DNA from: Roseovarius sp. THAF9
Lineage (GTDB): Bacteria; Pseudomonadota; Alphaproteobacteria; Rhodobacterales; Rhodobacteraceae
Assembly: GCF_009363715.1 (NCBI RefSeq)
Contig: NZ_CP045404.1
Coordinates: 402,001-466,000, forward strand
Direction of reading: 5' to 3'
Length of the DNA: 64,000 bases
Part shown: positions 1 to 8,537 of the stretch, piece after piece
Position numbering within the stretch: position 1 is the first letter of the stretch
How the letters are laid out: every line of letters starts with the position of its first letter
Program-made: the position numbers and the translations under genes
The notes under the pieces: model-generated
The model's input: only the letters and a program-made list of their open reading frames with translations
Told to the model about the DNA's origin: nothing
The model's database searches: none

Positions 1-9
1 CCCGGGAAA

Positions 10-2070
10 ATGCAAGAGATGTTCAGCGTTCAAAGAGTTGTCGTGGCCTTAATGGCCCTGCTGTGGCCGCTGCTCGCGGCGGCGCAGTCGGAGGAGTCGG
101 GTCAATCGCAGCCCGCTTCTGGCTCCGAGACTGGGACGGATGCGGAGGAAACCGTCATGGTCGCCCCCGCACCGCGCATACCGCCGCGCCCGATGTCGAG
201 CGCGTTCGATGCGATGTTGGCCGGACGCTGGGCCACCGCGGCGCAGATTGCGGAACGCGCCGGGCCGGCCGGGGTGACGCTGATCGAATGGCATCGGCTG
301 CGGGCCGGCGAAGGCACGCCGGGAGAGATTCTGGGCTTTCTGGAGGATCACGCCGACTGGCCCGGTCTGGAGTACCTGCACAAGCAGGCCGAAGGGGCGA
401 TGATCGGGGCCACGCCCGATGAGATCATCACCTTTTACGATGACCGGGTGCCGCAATCGGGGCTTGGCGCGCTGTCCTACGCGCGGGCGTTGCAGGAGGC
501 TGGCCGGCCCGGCGATGCCGATGTCGCGATGGTGCTGGCGTGGCGGACGCTGGACTTGTCGACGGCGGAACACGACGCCTTCATCCGGGCGCGACCGGAG
601 TTGTTGAAGCCGCATCACGCGGCGCGGCTGGATATGGCCCTGTGGCGGGGTCTGCGGGACGTGCAGCAGATGCTGCCGCTTGTGGACGAGGAGACACGCG
701 ATATCGCCCAGACCCGGCTGGCGATCGAGGCCGATGCGGACGGTGCTGACAAGCGGCTGGAGCTGTTGCCCGATGCGGCGAAAAGCAACCCGCATATCGC
801 CTATGCGCTTTACAACCGCCACATTCGGAAAAACCGGCCGGACGACGCGATCAAGCTGATCCTGCGGCAAAGCCGGCTGGAGGGCAACGGGCTGGGCGAT
901 GCCGAGCGCTGGGCCGGCTGGCGGCGGGAACTGGCACGCGACCGGATGCGCGATGGTGCGGCGCGCACGGCCTATGACCTGGCATCGGTGCACGGGTTGG
1001 TGGAAGGGTCGCATTTCGCCGATCTGGAATGGCTGGCGGGGTTCATCGCTCTGACCGACCTGGGCGATCCCGAACTGGCGATTTTTCATTTCCAGCGGTT
1101 CATGGACGGGGTCGAGACGCCGATCTCTCTGGGACGGGCCGGATACTGGCTGGGCCGGGCGCAAGAGGCGGCGGGCAACGAGGCTGCGGCCAAAATCGCC
1201 TATGAGCTGGGCGCGCTGCACCAGACCAGCTTTTACGGGCTGTTGGCCGCCGAACGGGGCGGGTTCCCATTCGACCGCAAGCTGAACGGGCGCCAGAGCT
1301 TCCCGGACTGGCGCGCGGCGGATTTTGCGCAGGGAGAGGTGTTTCAGGCCGGGGTGCTGGCGCTGGCCAACGGGCGGGTGTCACTGGCTGAGCGGTTCTT
1401 CAAGCACCTCGCAGCCACGCTTGAGCCGTCCGAGTTGGGCCAGTTGGGGCAGGCGATGCACGACCTTGGCTCGCCGCACCTGCAGGTGATGGTGGGCAAG
1501 GCGACGGCGCGGCGCGGGATCACGCTGCCCGCGCCGTACTATCCGCTGCATCCGATGCACGAGCTGGAGCTTCCGGTGCCGATGGAGCTGGCGCTGGCAA
1601 TCGCGCGGCGCGAAAGCGAGTTTGACCAGGGCGTGGCCAGCGGCGCGGGCGCGATGGGCCTGATGCAGCTTATGCCCGGCACCGCCGCCGAGGTGGCCCG
1701 ACGGCTGGGCGAAACCGGGCACACCCGATCGCGCGTTTTCGACGATTGGGCCTACAACGCGCGGCTGGGCTCGGCCTATCTGGCGCAGATGGCGTCACAA
1801 TTCGACGGCAATGTGATCATGATGGCTGCGGGCTATAACGCGGGGCCGGCGCGGCCGCCGCGCTGGATGACACGGTTCGGCGATCCGCGGCAGGAGGGCG
1901 GGGACATCATCGACTGGATCGAGCATATCCCGTTCAACGAGACGCGGAACTACGTGATGCGCGTGGCCGAAAGCCTGCCGGTCTACCGGGCGCGGCTGGG
2001 CAAGGAGCCGCACCCGGTGCCGTTTTCGCAGGAACTAGTCGGCAATACGCTTTCACCGACGGTGGATTGA
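10..2070 (+). CDS. Soluble lytic murein transglycosylase (Slt70-like)
   Basis: A 686-residue protein with a hydrophobic N-terminal signal (about residues 8-26), a long helical repeat region typical of the Slt70 ring, and a C-terminal SLT domain (about 515-640). The catalytic glutamate is Glu535 in the motif RRESEF, followed by the family motif GAMGLMQLMPGTA and later AAGYNAGPARP. Such enzymes cleave the MurNAc-GlcNAc bond of peptidoglycan in the periplasm and leave 1,6-anhydroMurNAc ends. The start at 10 is close to the window edge so its ribosome site cannot be judged; an in-frame ATG at 19 gives a cleaner signal peptide. It stands alone, followed by genes on the other strand. Confidence 0.9.
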   Translation: MQEMFSVQRVVVALMALLWPLLAAAQSEESGQSQPASGSETGTDAEETVMVAPAPRIPPRPMSSAFDAMLAGRWATAAQIAERAGPAGVTLIEWHRLRAGEGTPGEILGFLEDHADWPGLEYLHKQAEGAMIGATPDEIITFYDDRVPQSGLGALSYARALQEAGRPGDADVAMVLAWRTLDLSTAEHDAFIRARPELLKPHHAARLDMALWRGLRDVQQMLPLVDEETRDIAQTRLAIEADADGADKRLELLPDAAKSNPHIAYALYNRHIRKNRPDDAIKLILRQSRLEGNGLGDAERWAGWRRELARDRMRDGAARTAYDLASVHGLVEGSHFADLEWLAGFIALTDLGDPELAIFHFQRFMDGVETPISLGRAGYWLGRAQEAAGNEAAAKIAYELGALHQTSFYGLLAAERGGFPFDRKLNGRQSFPDWRAADFAQGEVFQAGVLALANGRVSLAERFFKHLAATLEPSELGQLGQAMHDLGSPHLQVMVGKATARRGITLPAPYYPLHPMHELELPVPMELALAIARRESEFDQGVASGAGAMGLMQLMPGTAAEVARRLGETGHTRSRVFDDWAYNARLGSAYLAQMASQFDGNVIMMAAGYNAGPARPPRWMTRFGDPRQEGGDIIDWIEHIPFNETRNYVMRVAESLPVYRARLGKEPHPVPFSQELVGNTLSPTVD

Positions 2071-2124
2071 CCCGGTGACGGGGTGCCGAAGGCGGCGTCC
2101 GCCCCGGCCCGCGTGCTGCCCGAG

Positions 2125-2595
2125 TCAGTGGTTGGAGTGGTCCATGCTTTCGCCGTCCTCGGAGCGTGCCTCGACATTGAACGTGACCTCGACCTCGCCC
2201 GCGGTCTCGAAGACCAGCGTGGCAGGGATTTCCTGACCGTCCTCGAACGGTGACTCCAACCCCATGAACATCACGTGATAGCCGCCGGGGGCGAGTTCGA
2301 CCGTTTCACCGGCCGGGATGGGCAAGTGTTCGACATGCATCATCTTGGCGACGCCGTCGGTTTCCTCGGTGGTGTGGACCTCGACCTTGGGGAAGTCGGC
2401 GCGCACCTCGAGCAGTACATCGTCCGTGTCGCCATTGTTTGTAATGGTAAGAAAACCGGCGCCCGCTTTGGCCATCTTGGGCGTCTCGAAGGCCATCGGG
2501 TGCATGATTTCAAGGTCGCCGGAGGTGTAGTCATGCGCGGTGGCGATGCCTGTCGAAAGGATGATGGTAGATGCAAGGGTAAGAAGGGTTTTCAT
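2125..2595 (-). CDS. Periplasmic copper chaperone PCu(A)C
   Basis: A 156-residue secreted protein with a signal peptide (about 1-20, ending near GIATAHD). The PCuAC copper motif is visible: HPMAFETPKM, then a Met/His pair MMHVEHLPI, then GGYHVMFMGL. A short His-containing tail (MDHSNH) may add a further metal site. Family members carry Cu(I) to the CuA site of cytochrome oxidase. The start at 2595 is chosen because AAAGGA lies just upstream; a longer reading frame to 2628 has no such site. The next gene upstream on the same strand is a DUF2946-like gene, a common partner in copper handling. Confidence 0.88.
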   Translation of the reverse strand: MKTLLTLASTIILSTGIATAHDYTSGDLEIMHPMAFETPKMAKAGAGFLTITNNGDTDDVLLEVRADFPKVEVHTTEETDGVAKMMHVEHLPIPAGETVELAPGGYHVMFMGLESPFEDGQEIPATLVFETAGEVEVTFNVEARSEDGESMDHSNH

Positions 2596-2727
2596 GTTAG
2601 TTTCCTTTGGTGTGGTGGCGCGGGCCATCTGCCGCGTGCCGGGTGTGGTATGACAACGCGCCGGGCCGAGGCCCGCCTGCGTCTATTGTCTGGGAAAGGG
2701 ATGCACGGGCGCCGTGCCCGCACTGGA

Positions 2728-3111
2728 TCAGGCCCGCAGCGGCGGAGCGCGAGCGGCGTTCTGAATCGGTGCGGCGAGCACGGGCTGTGACGTGCCGGTC
2801 TGCAATAGGGTGAGCGCGGCGGGCAACTGCAACGGCGTCGGCAGATGCTGGTCCGCGCTGAGGTTGAAGGCCGTTACCCCGAAAAAGGGGCAGGACTCGG
2901 CCAACAGCCCGGTCTCGTCGTCGTTTTCCACCGGCAAGCCGGTCTCCATCGAGACGTAGACGATCTGACCGCCAGAACAGAGCGCCATCAACCCGGGGTC
3001 AGGCGCGGCGAGGATTGTGGGCTGGGCCACGACGCGGATCGCGATGAACAGCGCCAAGACCAGCGTGAACGCCGCCTTGCAGATCGCTGTCATGTGTCGC
3101 GGCAAGCGCAT
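2728..3111 (-). CDS. DUF2946-like membrane/secreted protein
   Basis: A 127-residue protein with one N-terminal hydrophobic segment (about 10-30), then the motif MALCSGGQIVYV and a later Cys in ESCPFFG. This resembles the DUF2946 family, whose members often sit next to copper chaperones, as here. The function is unknown; a role in metal handling is inferred only from context. The start at 3111 has GGAGG eight bases upstream. A 10-bp perfect inverted repeat (3111-3146) encloses this ribosome site and touches the start codon, so either an operator or an RNA hairpin could control the gene. Confidence 0.6.
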   Translation of the reverse strand: MRLPRHMTAICKAAFTLVLALFIAIRVVAQPTILAAPDPGLMALCSGGQIVYVSMETGLPVENDDETGLLAESCPFFGVTAFNLSADQHLPTPLQLPAALTLLQTGTSQPVLAAPIQNAARAPPLRA

Positions 3112-3146
3112 GTATCAGACCTCCGGTGCTACAGACGTCTGATACA
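3111..3146 (-). promoter_or_regulatory. Inverted repeat enclosing the ribosome site of the DUF2946-like gene
   Basis: TGTATCAGAC and GTCTGATACA form perfect 10-bp arms separated by 16 bases. Read in the gene direction the loop holds the GGAG ribosome site and the second arm ends at the ATG. The first arm plus following bases also contains the palindrome CAGACGTCTG. It could be a repressor operator or a translation-controlling hairpin. Confidence 0.5.
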
Positions 3147-3185
3147 TCGAGAGCCTGCTGCGGGGGAGCCCGGTAAAATGCCGCA

Positions 3186-4052
3186 CTAGCCGCGCAGCCG
3201 CTGGCGCCAGAGGGTAAACAACCCGGCGGCCACGATCAGACCCGCGCCGAGCGCCACGTTGAGCCGGATCGTTTCGGAAAAGAACAGGATGCCGATGGTG
3301 CTGGCGAAGACCAGCTGCAGATAGGCGAAGGGCTGGACCGCGCTGGCCTCGGCGACCTCGTAGCACTTGATAAGCGTGAAGTGTCCCGCCGCTCCGGTAA
3401 CGCAGAGGGCGGCCATCCAGAGCCAGTTATAGGCCGACATCGGCTCCCAGAACCAGAGGCCCACGGCAGTCATGGCAACGGACCCCACCGTGCCGGTCCA
3501 GAAAAAGCTGGTGGCGGCGCTGTCGCGGCGGCCAACGTAGCGCGTGAGCAGACCGTAGAGCGCGAACATCAGGGCGGCTATCAGCGGCACGATCGCCTCG
3601 GGCTGGAAGACGCCGAAGCCCGGTTTCAGAATGATGATGACCCCGACGAAACCCACGCCAATGGCCGCCCAGCGGCGCCAGCCGACGCTTTCGCCAAGGA
3701 CCGGTCCGGAGAGCGCGGCGATAAGCAGAGGATAGCAGGCGAAGACGGCGTGGCTTTCGACGAGGCCCAGCAGGGTGAACCCGAAGATCATCACGCAGAT
3801 CTCGGCCACCAGCAGCACGGCGCGAAAGCCCTGTACCAGTGGCTGATCCGTGCGGGCCGCGGCGCGCAGGCCGCCGGCGGTGCGGCTGGCGACGGTCATG
3901 ACGAAGGCGGCGAAGAACCAGTAGCGGATCATCACGATCATCAGCACGTTGTATTCCCGCGCGAGGTATTGCGAGATGCCGTCCTGCACCGCGAAGATGA
4001 AGGTGGTCGTCACCATCATCAGGATGCCGAGACGGGTGTTCTGCTCTGCCAT
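3186..4052 (-). CDS. DMT family (EamA) transporter
   Basis: A 288-residue polytopic membrane protein with about ten hydrophobic segments arranged as two EamA repeats, the usual size for this family. The sequence ends in a short basic tail (LWRQRLRG), as many inner-membrane exporters do. Family members export amino acids, nucleosides or other small metabolites; the substrate cannot be told from sequence. The gene starts two bases after the stop of the mnmD-like gene upstream on the same strand, so the two are probably co-transcribed. Confidence 0.85.
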   Translation of the reverse strand: MAEQNTRLGILMMVTTTFIFAVQDGISQYLAREYNVLMIVMIRYWFFAAFVMTVASRTAGGLRAAARTDQPLVQGFRAVLLVAEICVMIFGFTLLGLVESHAVFACYPLLIAALSGPVLGESVGWRRWAAIGVGFVGVIIILKPGFGVFQPEAIVPLIAALMFALYGLLTRYVGRRDSAATSFFWTGTVGSVAMTAVGLWFWEPMSAYNWLWMAALCVTGAAGHFTLIKCYEVAEASAVQPFAYLQLVFASTIGILFFSETIRLNVALGAGLIVAAGLFTLWRQRLRG

Positions 4053-4054
4053 GC

Positions 4055-4723
4055 TCAGGTCTTTCTTGCGCGGGTCATGTGCCGCTTGCGCCCGTATCCC
4101 GGAACGCGCGTGACTTCAAACCCGGCGGCCTGCAATCCGCGCCGGACGAAGCCAGCCGCGGTGTAGGTGGCCGCGGTGCCGCCCGGTGCGGTGTGTTGGC
4201 CCACCTGTTGCAACAGGTCCTCTTGCCATAGCTCTGGGTTCTTGGCAGGTGAAAAGCCGTCGAGGAACCAGGCGTCGGCTTGGCCCTCCCAGTTGGGCAG
4301 AGTGGTGCGGGCGTCCCCTATAACGATGCGCAGGATGAAATCGGGACCGGTTGTCGTGCTGGCGAAGGGGCCGCCGCATTGCAGTGCGAGCGCCTCGACA
4401 GGCAGGTCGGGGAAGACCGAGAGGGCGCGTTCGATCTCGGCGTTTTCCATCGGGAACGCTTCGAAACTGTTGAAATACAAGGTGCCGGGTAGCTCTGCCG
4501 CGCGCCATGCCTGAAGCGCGGTCAGGAAGTTGAGGCCGGTGCCGAAGCCCAGCTCGGCGATGTGAAAGCCGTCGCGGAACCGGGCAGGCAGGTCGTTGCC
4601 ACCCAGAAAGACGTGACGCGTCTCGGCCAGGCCATTTTCCAGGCTGAAATACGGGTCGTCGAACCGGGTGGAGACAGGGACGTCGCCGTCACGCCATTCC
4701 AGTTCTGCCTGCTGGTCCTGCAT
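4055..4723 (-). CDS. mnmD: tRNA (mnm5s2U34) methyltransferase domain protein, MnmD type
   Basis: A 222-residue protein matching the N-terminal methyltransferase half of MnmC. It opens with the family start ELEWRDGDVPVSTRFDDPYFS, has the SAM-binding motif ELGFGTGLNFLTAL and the strongly conserved AWFLDGFSPAKNPELW. In bifunctional MnmC this domain makes the last methylation to mnm5s2U in the tRNA wobble position. Here it is a stand-alone gene; the FAD domain lies on the opposite strand 61 bp away. GGAAGG sits upstream of the ATG at 4723. Confidence 0.85.
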   Translation of the reverse strand: MQDQQAELEWRDGDVPVSTRFDDPYFSLENGLAETRHVFLGGNDLPARFRDGFHIAELGFGTGLNFLTALQAWRAAELPGTLYFNSFEAFPMENAEIERALSVFPDLPVEALALQCGGPFASTTTGPDFILRIVIGDARTTLPNWEGQADAWFLDGFSPAKNPELWQEDLLQQVGQHTAPGGTAATYTAAGFVRRGLQAAGFEVTRVPGYGRKRHMTRARKT

Positions 4724-4784
4724 CGCGCCTTCCGGTAGTCAGGGAAAATCCCGGCGACCATGCCGCCGGGCCGGGGAAATGACA

Positions 4785-5828
4785 ATGGCAGACGTCACCA
4801 TCTATGGGGCCGGGATCTTCGGCCTGTCCATCGCCTTCGCCTGTCAGTTGCGGGGGGCGCAGGTGCGGGTGGTCGACCCCGGCGGCGTGGGCGCAGGGGC
4901 ATCGGGCGGCGTGGTGGGCGCATTGGCGCCGCACGTGCCCGAGAACTGGAACGAGAAGAAGGCGTTCCAGCTGGACAGCCTTTTGATGGCTGAGGCGTTC
5001 TGGGCCGAGGTGGCGCAGGTGTCGGGCCTGCCCTCGGGTTATGCGCGAACGGGCCGGGTGCAGCCGGTGGCGGACGAGGCGGGCCTTGCGCTGGCGCGGC
5101 AAAGGGAGGTCACAGCGCGGGAGCTTTGGGGCGACGCCGCGACGTGGCAGGTAGTAGAGGCCGGTACGGTGGCACACGCGCCGGTCACGCCTACGGGGCT
5201 TTTGATCCGCGACACGCTGTCGGCGCGCTTGCATCCGCGAGAGGGGGGGAAGGCGCTGGCGGCGGCCATCGTGAAACGCGGCGGAGAGATCGTGGCGGAA
5301 GGCGCGGCGACGGGCCGTATCGTCCATGCCACGGGCGTCGCGGGGTTGGCCGAGTTGTCGGACAAGCTGGACGCGCTTGTGGGTAATGGCGTGAAAGGGC
5401 AAGGCGCGGTGCTGGATTTCGCGGCGCCGGACGCGCCGCAGGTGTTTGCGGACGCGCTGCACGTGATCTTTCATCGCAACGGGACGACCGCTGTTGGATC
5501 GACATCGGAGCGGGAGTATGACAGCGCGACGGACACGGACGGGCAACTGGACGCCGTTCTGGCCCGTGCCCGCGCCGCGGTGCCATCGTTGCGCGGCGCA
5601 AAGGTGATCGAACGTTGGGCCGGGGTGCGGCCCCGCGCCCGGTCGCGGGCGCCTTTGCTGGGGGTGCATCCGCTTTACCCGGATCAGTTCATCGCCAATG
5701 GCGGCTTCAAGATCGGGTTCGGCATGGCGCCGAAGGTGGCGCAGGTAATGGCGGACCTCGTACTTGACGGGCGGGACGCGATCCCGGCGGCGTTCAGGCC
5801 CGAGGCGTCACTGCCGAAACCGGGGTGA
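4785..5828 (+). CDS. FAD-dependent oxidoreductase, MnmC2/DAO type
   Basis: A 347-residue flavoprotein of the D-amino-acid-oxidase fold. It begins with a Rossmann dinucleotide motif (TIYGAGIFGLSIAF) and has VGALAPHVPENWNEKKAFQL, which is close to the active-site region of the MnmC oxidase domain, and a C-terminal ANGGFKIGFGMAPKVA flavin-binding stretch. In MnmC this domain converts cmnm5s2U to nm5s2U. The start at 4785 is preferred because GGGGAA lies just upstream. It diverges from the mnmD-like gene, so the pair looks like a split MnmC; a general amine oxidase role is the alternative. Confidence 0.72.
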   Translation: MADVTIYGAGIFGLSIAFACQLRGAQVRVVDPGGVGAGASGGVVGALAPHVPENWNEKKAFQLDSLLMAEAFWAEVAQVSGLPSGYARTGRVQPVADEAGLALARQREVTARELWGDAATWQVVEAGTVAHAPVTPTGLLIRDTLSARLHPREGGKALAAAIVKRGGEIVAEGAATGRIVHATGVAGLAELSDKLDALVGNGVKGQGAVLDFAAPDAPQVFADALHVIFHRNGTTAVGSTSEREYDSATDTDGQLDAVLARARAAVPSLRGAKVIERWAGVRPRARSRAPLLGVHPLYPDQFIANGGFKIGFGMAPKVAQVMADLVLDGRDAIPAAFRPEASLPKPG

Positions 5829-6617
5829 TCAACTCGCCTGCGCAGACATGCATTGCCGCCCATCCGGGCCGCGCACCCAGCATGTCCCGCCTTTGCCCCA
5901 GCATAGCTCGGCTGTCTCAAAGTGCATCAGGGGGCTGGTCGCGCGGAAGTTGAAGCGTGTCAGCCCGCCAAGTTTGGCATCGGCCATCTGCATCAGGTGA
6001 TGCGCCAGCAACGGACCGTGCACGACAAGGCCGCCATAGCCCTCGACCTTTCGGGCATAGTCTTCGTCGTAATGGATGCGGTGGCCGTTGAAGGTGAGGG
6101 CGGAGTAGCGAAAGAGAAGCGTGCTGTCGAAGCTGACCGTGCGGGTTTTCGTCGCGCCGTAGGGCGCGCGGGGCGGTTCGGGTTTTTGGCCCATCTCATC
6201 CTCGCGATAGACGAGGTCCTGATGCTCGGTGATGCAACAGGTGTCGTCTTGCCAGATTTCATGGCGCAAAGTGACGAAGGCCAGAGGGCCGCTGCGGCCC
6301 TGCTTGTGTTCGGCCCTTTCGCGGGTCGTGCGACGGGTGGCGGGCCGTCCGGCGCGGAAGGGCGCGTGGAACTGCAACTGCCCGCCGGCCCACATGCGCC
6401 GGGGCAGGCCCATATCGGGGATGACGCCGCCCAGTTCGGGGTGCCCGTCGCGGCCAAGGTCGGAGGGCACCTGCGGGTCCCAGAAATAGATCTGGTGAAA
6501 GAAGGGCGGAAGGGCGTCGCCGGTAGCCAACGTGGGTGTCTCCCCCAGTGTCGCCTGAAGCGCGCGGGCGCGGGCCGGGTCGATGGGGTCGTGAAGGGTT
6601 TGCGTGGCGTCTGTCAT
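5829..6617 (-). CDS. FAS1/HTD2-like acyl-CoA hydratase (mesaconyl-C4-CoA hydratase-like)
   Basis: A 262-residue protein with an N-terminal MaoC-like half and a C-terminal hot-dog half. Recognisable stretches are GVIPDMGLPRRMWAGG, the middle region QDLVYRE and the second-half motif RYSALTFNGHRIHYDEDYA, which carries the hydratase His/Asp pattern, followed by GLVVHGPLLA. Members hydrate enoyl-CoA esters such as mesaconyl-C4-CoA; the substrate here is unproven. The gene ends exactly against the end of the convergent FAD protein, with no spacer. Confidence 0.75.
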   Translation of the reverse strand: MTDATQTLHDPIDPARARALQATLGETPTLATGDALPPFFHQIYFWDPQVPSDLGRDGHPELGGVIPDMGLPRRMWAGGQLQFHAPFRAGRPATRRTTRERAEHKQGRSGPLAFVTLRHEIWQDDTCCITEHQDLVYREDEMGQKPEPPRAPYGATKTRTVSFDSTLLFRYSALTFNGHRIHYDEDYARKVEGYGGLVVHGPLLAHHLMQMADAKLGGLTRFNFRATSPLMHFETAELCWGKGGTCWVRGPDGRQCMSAQAS

Positions 6618-6697
6618 CTTGGCCTGCCATCCGGTTTCGGCGTATGTCTATGCTGGCGCCGCGCGAAAAGACAATGCCTGCGACGAAAGGAATTCCC

Positions 6698-7096
6698 ATG
6701 CAGCCCCGCCTGACATCGCTGGACCATCTTGTGCTGACAGTCGCGGATATCGACGCGACGGTGGCATTCTACACCGAAGCGCTGGGGATGAATGCGGAGG
6801 CGTTCACCCCTGCCGACGGCTCGCGGCGGTGGGCTCTGAAATTCGGTGCGCAGAAGATCAACCTGCACAAGGCCGGGGCGGAGTTCGAGCCGAAGGCGGC
6901 GCATCCCGCGCCCGGCACGGCGGACCTGTGTTTCCTGAGCGACCTGCCCTTGGCCGACTGGCAGTCGCATCTGGCCGGACACGGCGTGACGGTCGAGGAA
7001 GGGCCGTTGCCCCGCACCGGGGCAAGAGGACCGCTGACCTCGATCTATGTGCGCGACCCGGATGGCAACCTGATCGAGATTTCCAACGCCGGTTGA
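6698..7096 (+). CDS. VOC (glyoxalase/bleomycin resistance) family protein
   Basis: A 132-residue single vicinal-oxygen-chelate module pair. The hallmark opening LDHLVLTVADIDATVAFY, the central INLHKAG and the closing SIYVRDPDGNLIEIS give candidate metal ligands His, His and Glu. The start at 6698 is supported by GAAAGGA eight bases upstream; the open frame continues further upstream without a ribosome site. Substrate unknown. It converges with the MEMO-AMMECR1 gene, whose stop codon is four bases away. Confidence 0.85.
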   Translation: MQPRLTSLDHLVLTVADIDATVAFYTEALGMNAEAFTPADGSRRWALKFGAQKINLHKAGAEFEPKAAHPAPGTADLCFLSDLPLADWQSHLAGHGVTVEEGPLPRTGARGPLTSIYVRDPDGNLIEISNAG

Positions 7097-7100
7097 GTGC

Positions 7101-8483
7101 CTAATCCGGCTCGGCAAAGATTTCGGCGCAGAAGCGGTGAATTTTCAACGTGTCGCTCCAGTGGTCCTTGGGCAGACCTGCCTTGACCTTCAGCGCGGTC
7201 AGAAACGCGGCGGGGTCGGGCAGGCTGTCCCAGACCATCGGCAGGAACACCCCGCGTTTGGCCCCGTCGCGCAGGATCAACCCGTCGCGGTGCGGCGTCA
7301 GCTGTGACAGCAGGTCGGCCTCGTCCGAAAATGTCATTGGCGCGGAGGGCGACAGCACGGCGATCTTAAGGCGCAGGCCGGGAACTTCTTCGGCGGTGAC
7401 GGGCTTGAAGCGTGGATCTGCGGAGGCGGCCTTTCCCGTGTTCTCGGCGACGTCGCGGACCAACGGTTGATGGGCGGTGAGCGAACCGATGCAACCGCGC
7501 AGGCGTCTGTCCTGTTGCAGCGTGATGAAGCTGGCGCCGCGGCCGCGCAGGGCCTGCGGAAAACTGGTTTCGTCCAGCTTGGGCGGCTTGCTGCGCTTGG
7601 TGAAAGAGTCGAGCGTCTGCCGCGCGGCCTTGAGCAGCATCTGGCGGTGGCGCGGAATGATGATCTCGTCGGTGGTGTCGAAAAGCGCCCAGGCGCCGTA
7701 ACCAACGGTGCGAGAGGTGTCGCCGGTGACATCGGCGCTGGAGGCCATGGCGAGACGGGCGACGCGCAGGCCCGCGCCCGTCGTCGAGGCGAGGAACCCC
7801 GTAATGGCTGCGGCGCCGCAGGCATGGCGGGATGTGAGCGTCGTGCCCCTGGAGGTTTCCAGCAGCTTGGCGGTCTCGGCATCCTTGGCGTCCGCTGCGT
7901 CGCGGGGGAGGAAATGGCTGAGATCGCTGGACAAGACGAAGAGCGGCTGGCCTTCAGCGGTGAGGTGGTCAATGGCCGCGGCAACCTCCTCTTGCGGCGC
8001 ATTGCCGATAACGAGTGGCACCACCTTGGCGTGGGGATGCAGGCGGTGCAGGAAAGCAAGTTGCGTCTCGATGCCGTGCTCGCGGTCATGGGCGGCGTCC
8101 TCGACATGGGCCAGCCCGGCCTGCACGAGGCCGTTGGCAGCGGGCCGGTCGATCATTACGTCGAACCGGGGCATGGCGTAGCCCTTTTGTGACGGCAGGG
8201 CGATGCCGTCGAAAGCGTGCGCATGAGAGGGCGACAGGATCACGATGGTCGAGGGGCGCCCACGGGCCGTGGCCCGCCACGCCGCGCCGGTCAGCCAGCC
8301 GGAAAAGCGATAGCCCGCATGGGGCGAGATGATCGCGCGGGGCACCGAGCCTTCGGGCCGCCAGCCGCTGGTGCCACGGGTGATGCAGCTTTCGGCCTCG
8401 GACCAGAGCGCATCGGGCGCGGCCGGGTAGAAGGTTCCGGCGACGGCGGGTTGGCGCATCATGGGGTCGGGTTCACTGTTCAT
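7101..8483 (-). CDS. AmmeMemoRadiSam system fusion protein: MEMO (B) plus AMMECR1 (A)
   Basis: A 460-residue fusion. Residues about 8-270 are a MEMO domain: it keeps SPHAGY, SPSHAHAF, SSDLSHF and HACGAAAI, which hold the His, His, Asp and Cys that bind metal in human MEMO1. Residues about 290-455 are an AMMECR1 domain with its signature LRGCIGSL. These two families together with a radical SAM enzyme form the AmmeMemoRadiSam genome property, whose biochemical role is not known. The radical SAM partner starts 54 bp away on the opposite strand, so a shared promoter region is likely. Confidence 0.93.
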   Translation of the reverse strand: MNSEPDPMMRQPAVAGTFYPAAPDALWSEAESCITRGTSGWRPEGSVPRAIISPHAGYRFSGWLTGAAWRATARGRPSTIVILSPSHAHAFDGIALPSQKGYAMPRFDVMIDRPAANGLVQAGLAHVEDAAHDREHGIETQLAFLHRLHPHAKVVPLVIGNAPQEEVAAAIDHLTAEGQPLFVLSSDLSHFLPRDAADAKDAETAKLLETSRGTTLTSRHACGAAAITGFLASTTGAGLRVARLAMASSADVTGDTSRTVGYGAWALFDTTDEIIIPRHRQMLLKAARQTLDSFTKRSKPPKLDETSFPQALRGRGASFITLQQDRRLRGCIGSLTAHQPLVRDVAENTGKAASADPRFKPVTAEEVPGLRLKIAVLSPSAPMTFSDEADLLSQLTPHRDGLILRDGAKRGVFLPMVWDSLPDPAAFLTALKVKAGLPKDHWSDTLKIHRFCAEIFAEPD

Positions 8484-8537
8484 TTCAAGGTCGCATGCCT
8501 ATCTGGTAGGCAGGATCATGGAGGAAAACGACCGACG

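Noticed and set aside
49..1221. Long open frame opposite the lytic transglycosylase gene
   Set aside because: A GC-rich antisense shadow: rich in Arg, Pro, His and Gln, no ribosome site, and the opposite strand encodes a clear Slt protein.
8217..8537. Upstream extension of the radical SAM gene
   Set aside because: The frame is open but lies opposite the conserved N-terminus of the MEMO domain, and the AmrS family start fits the ATG at 8538.
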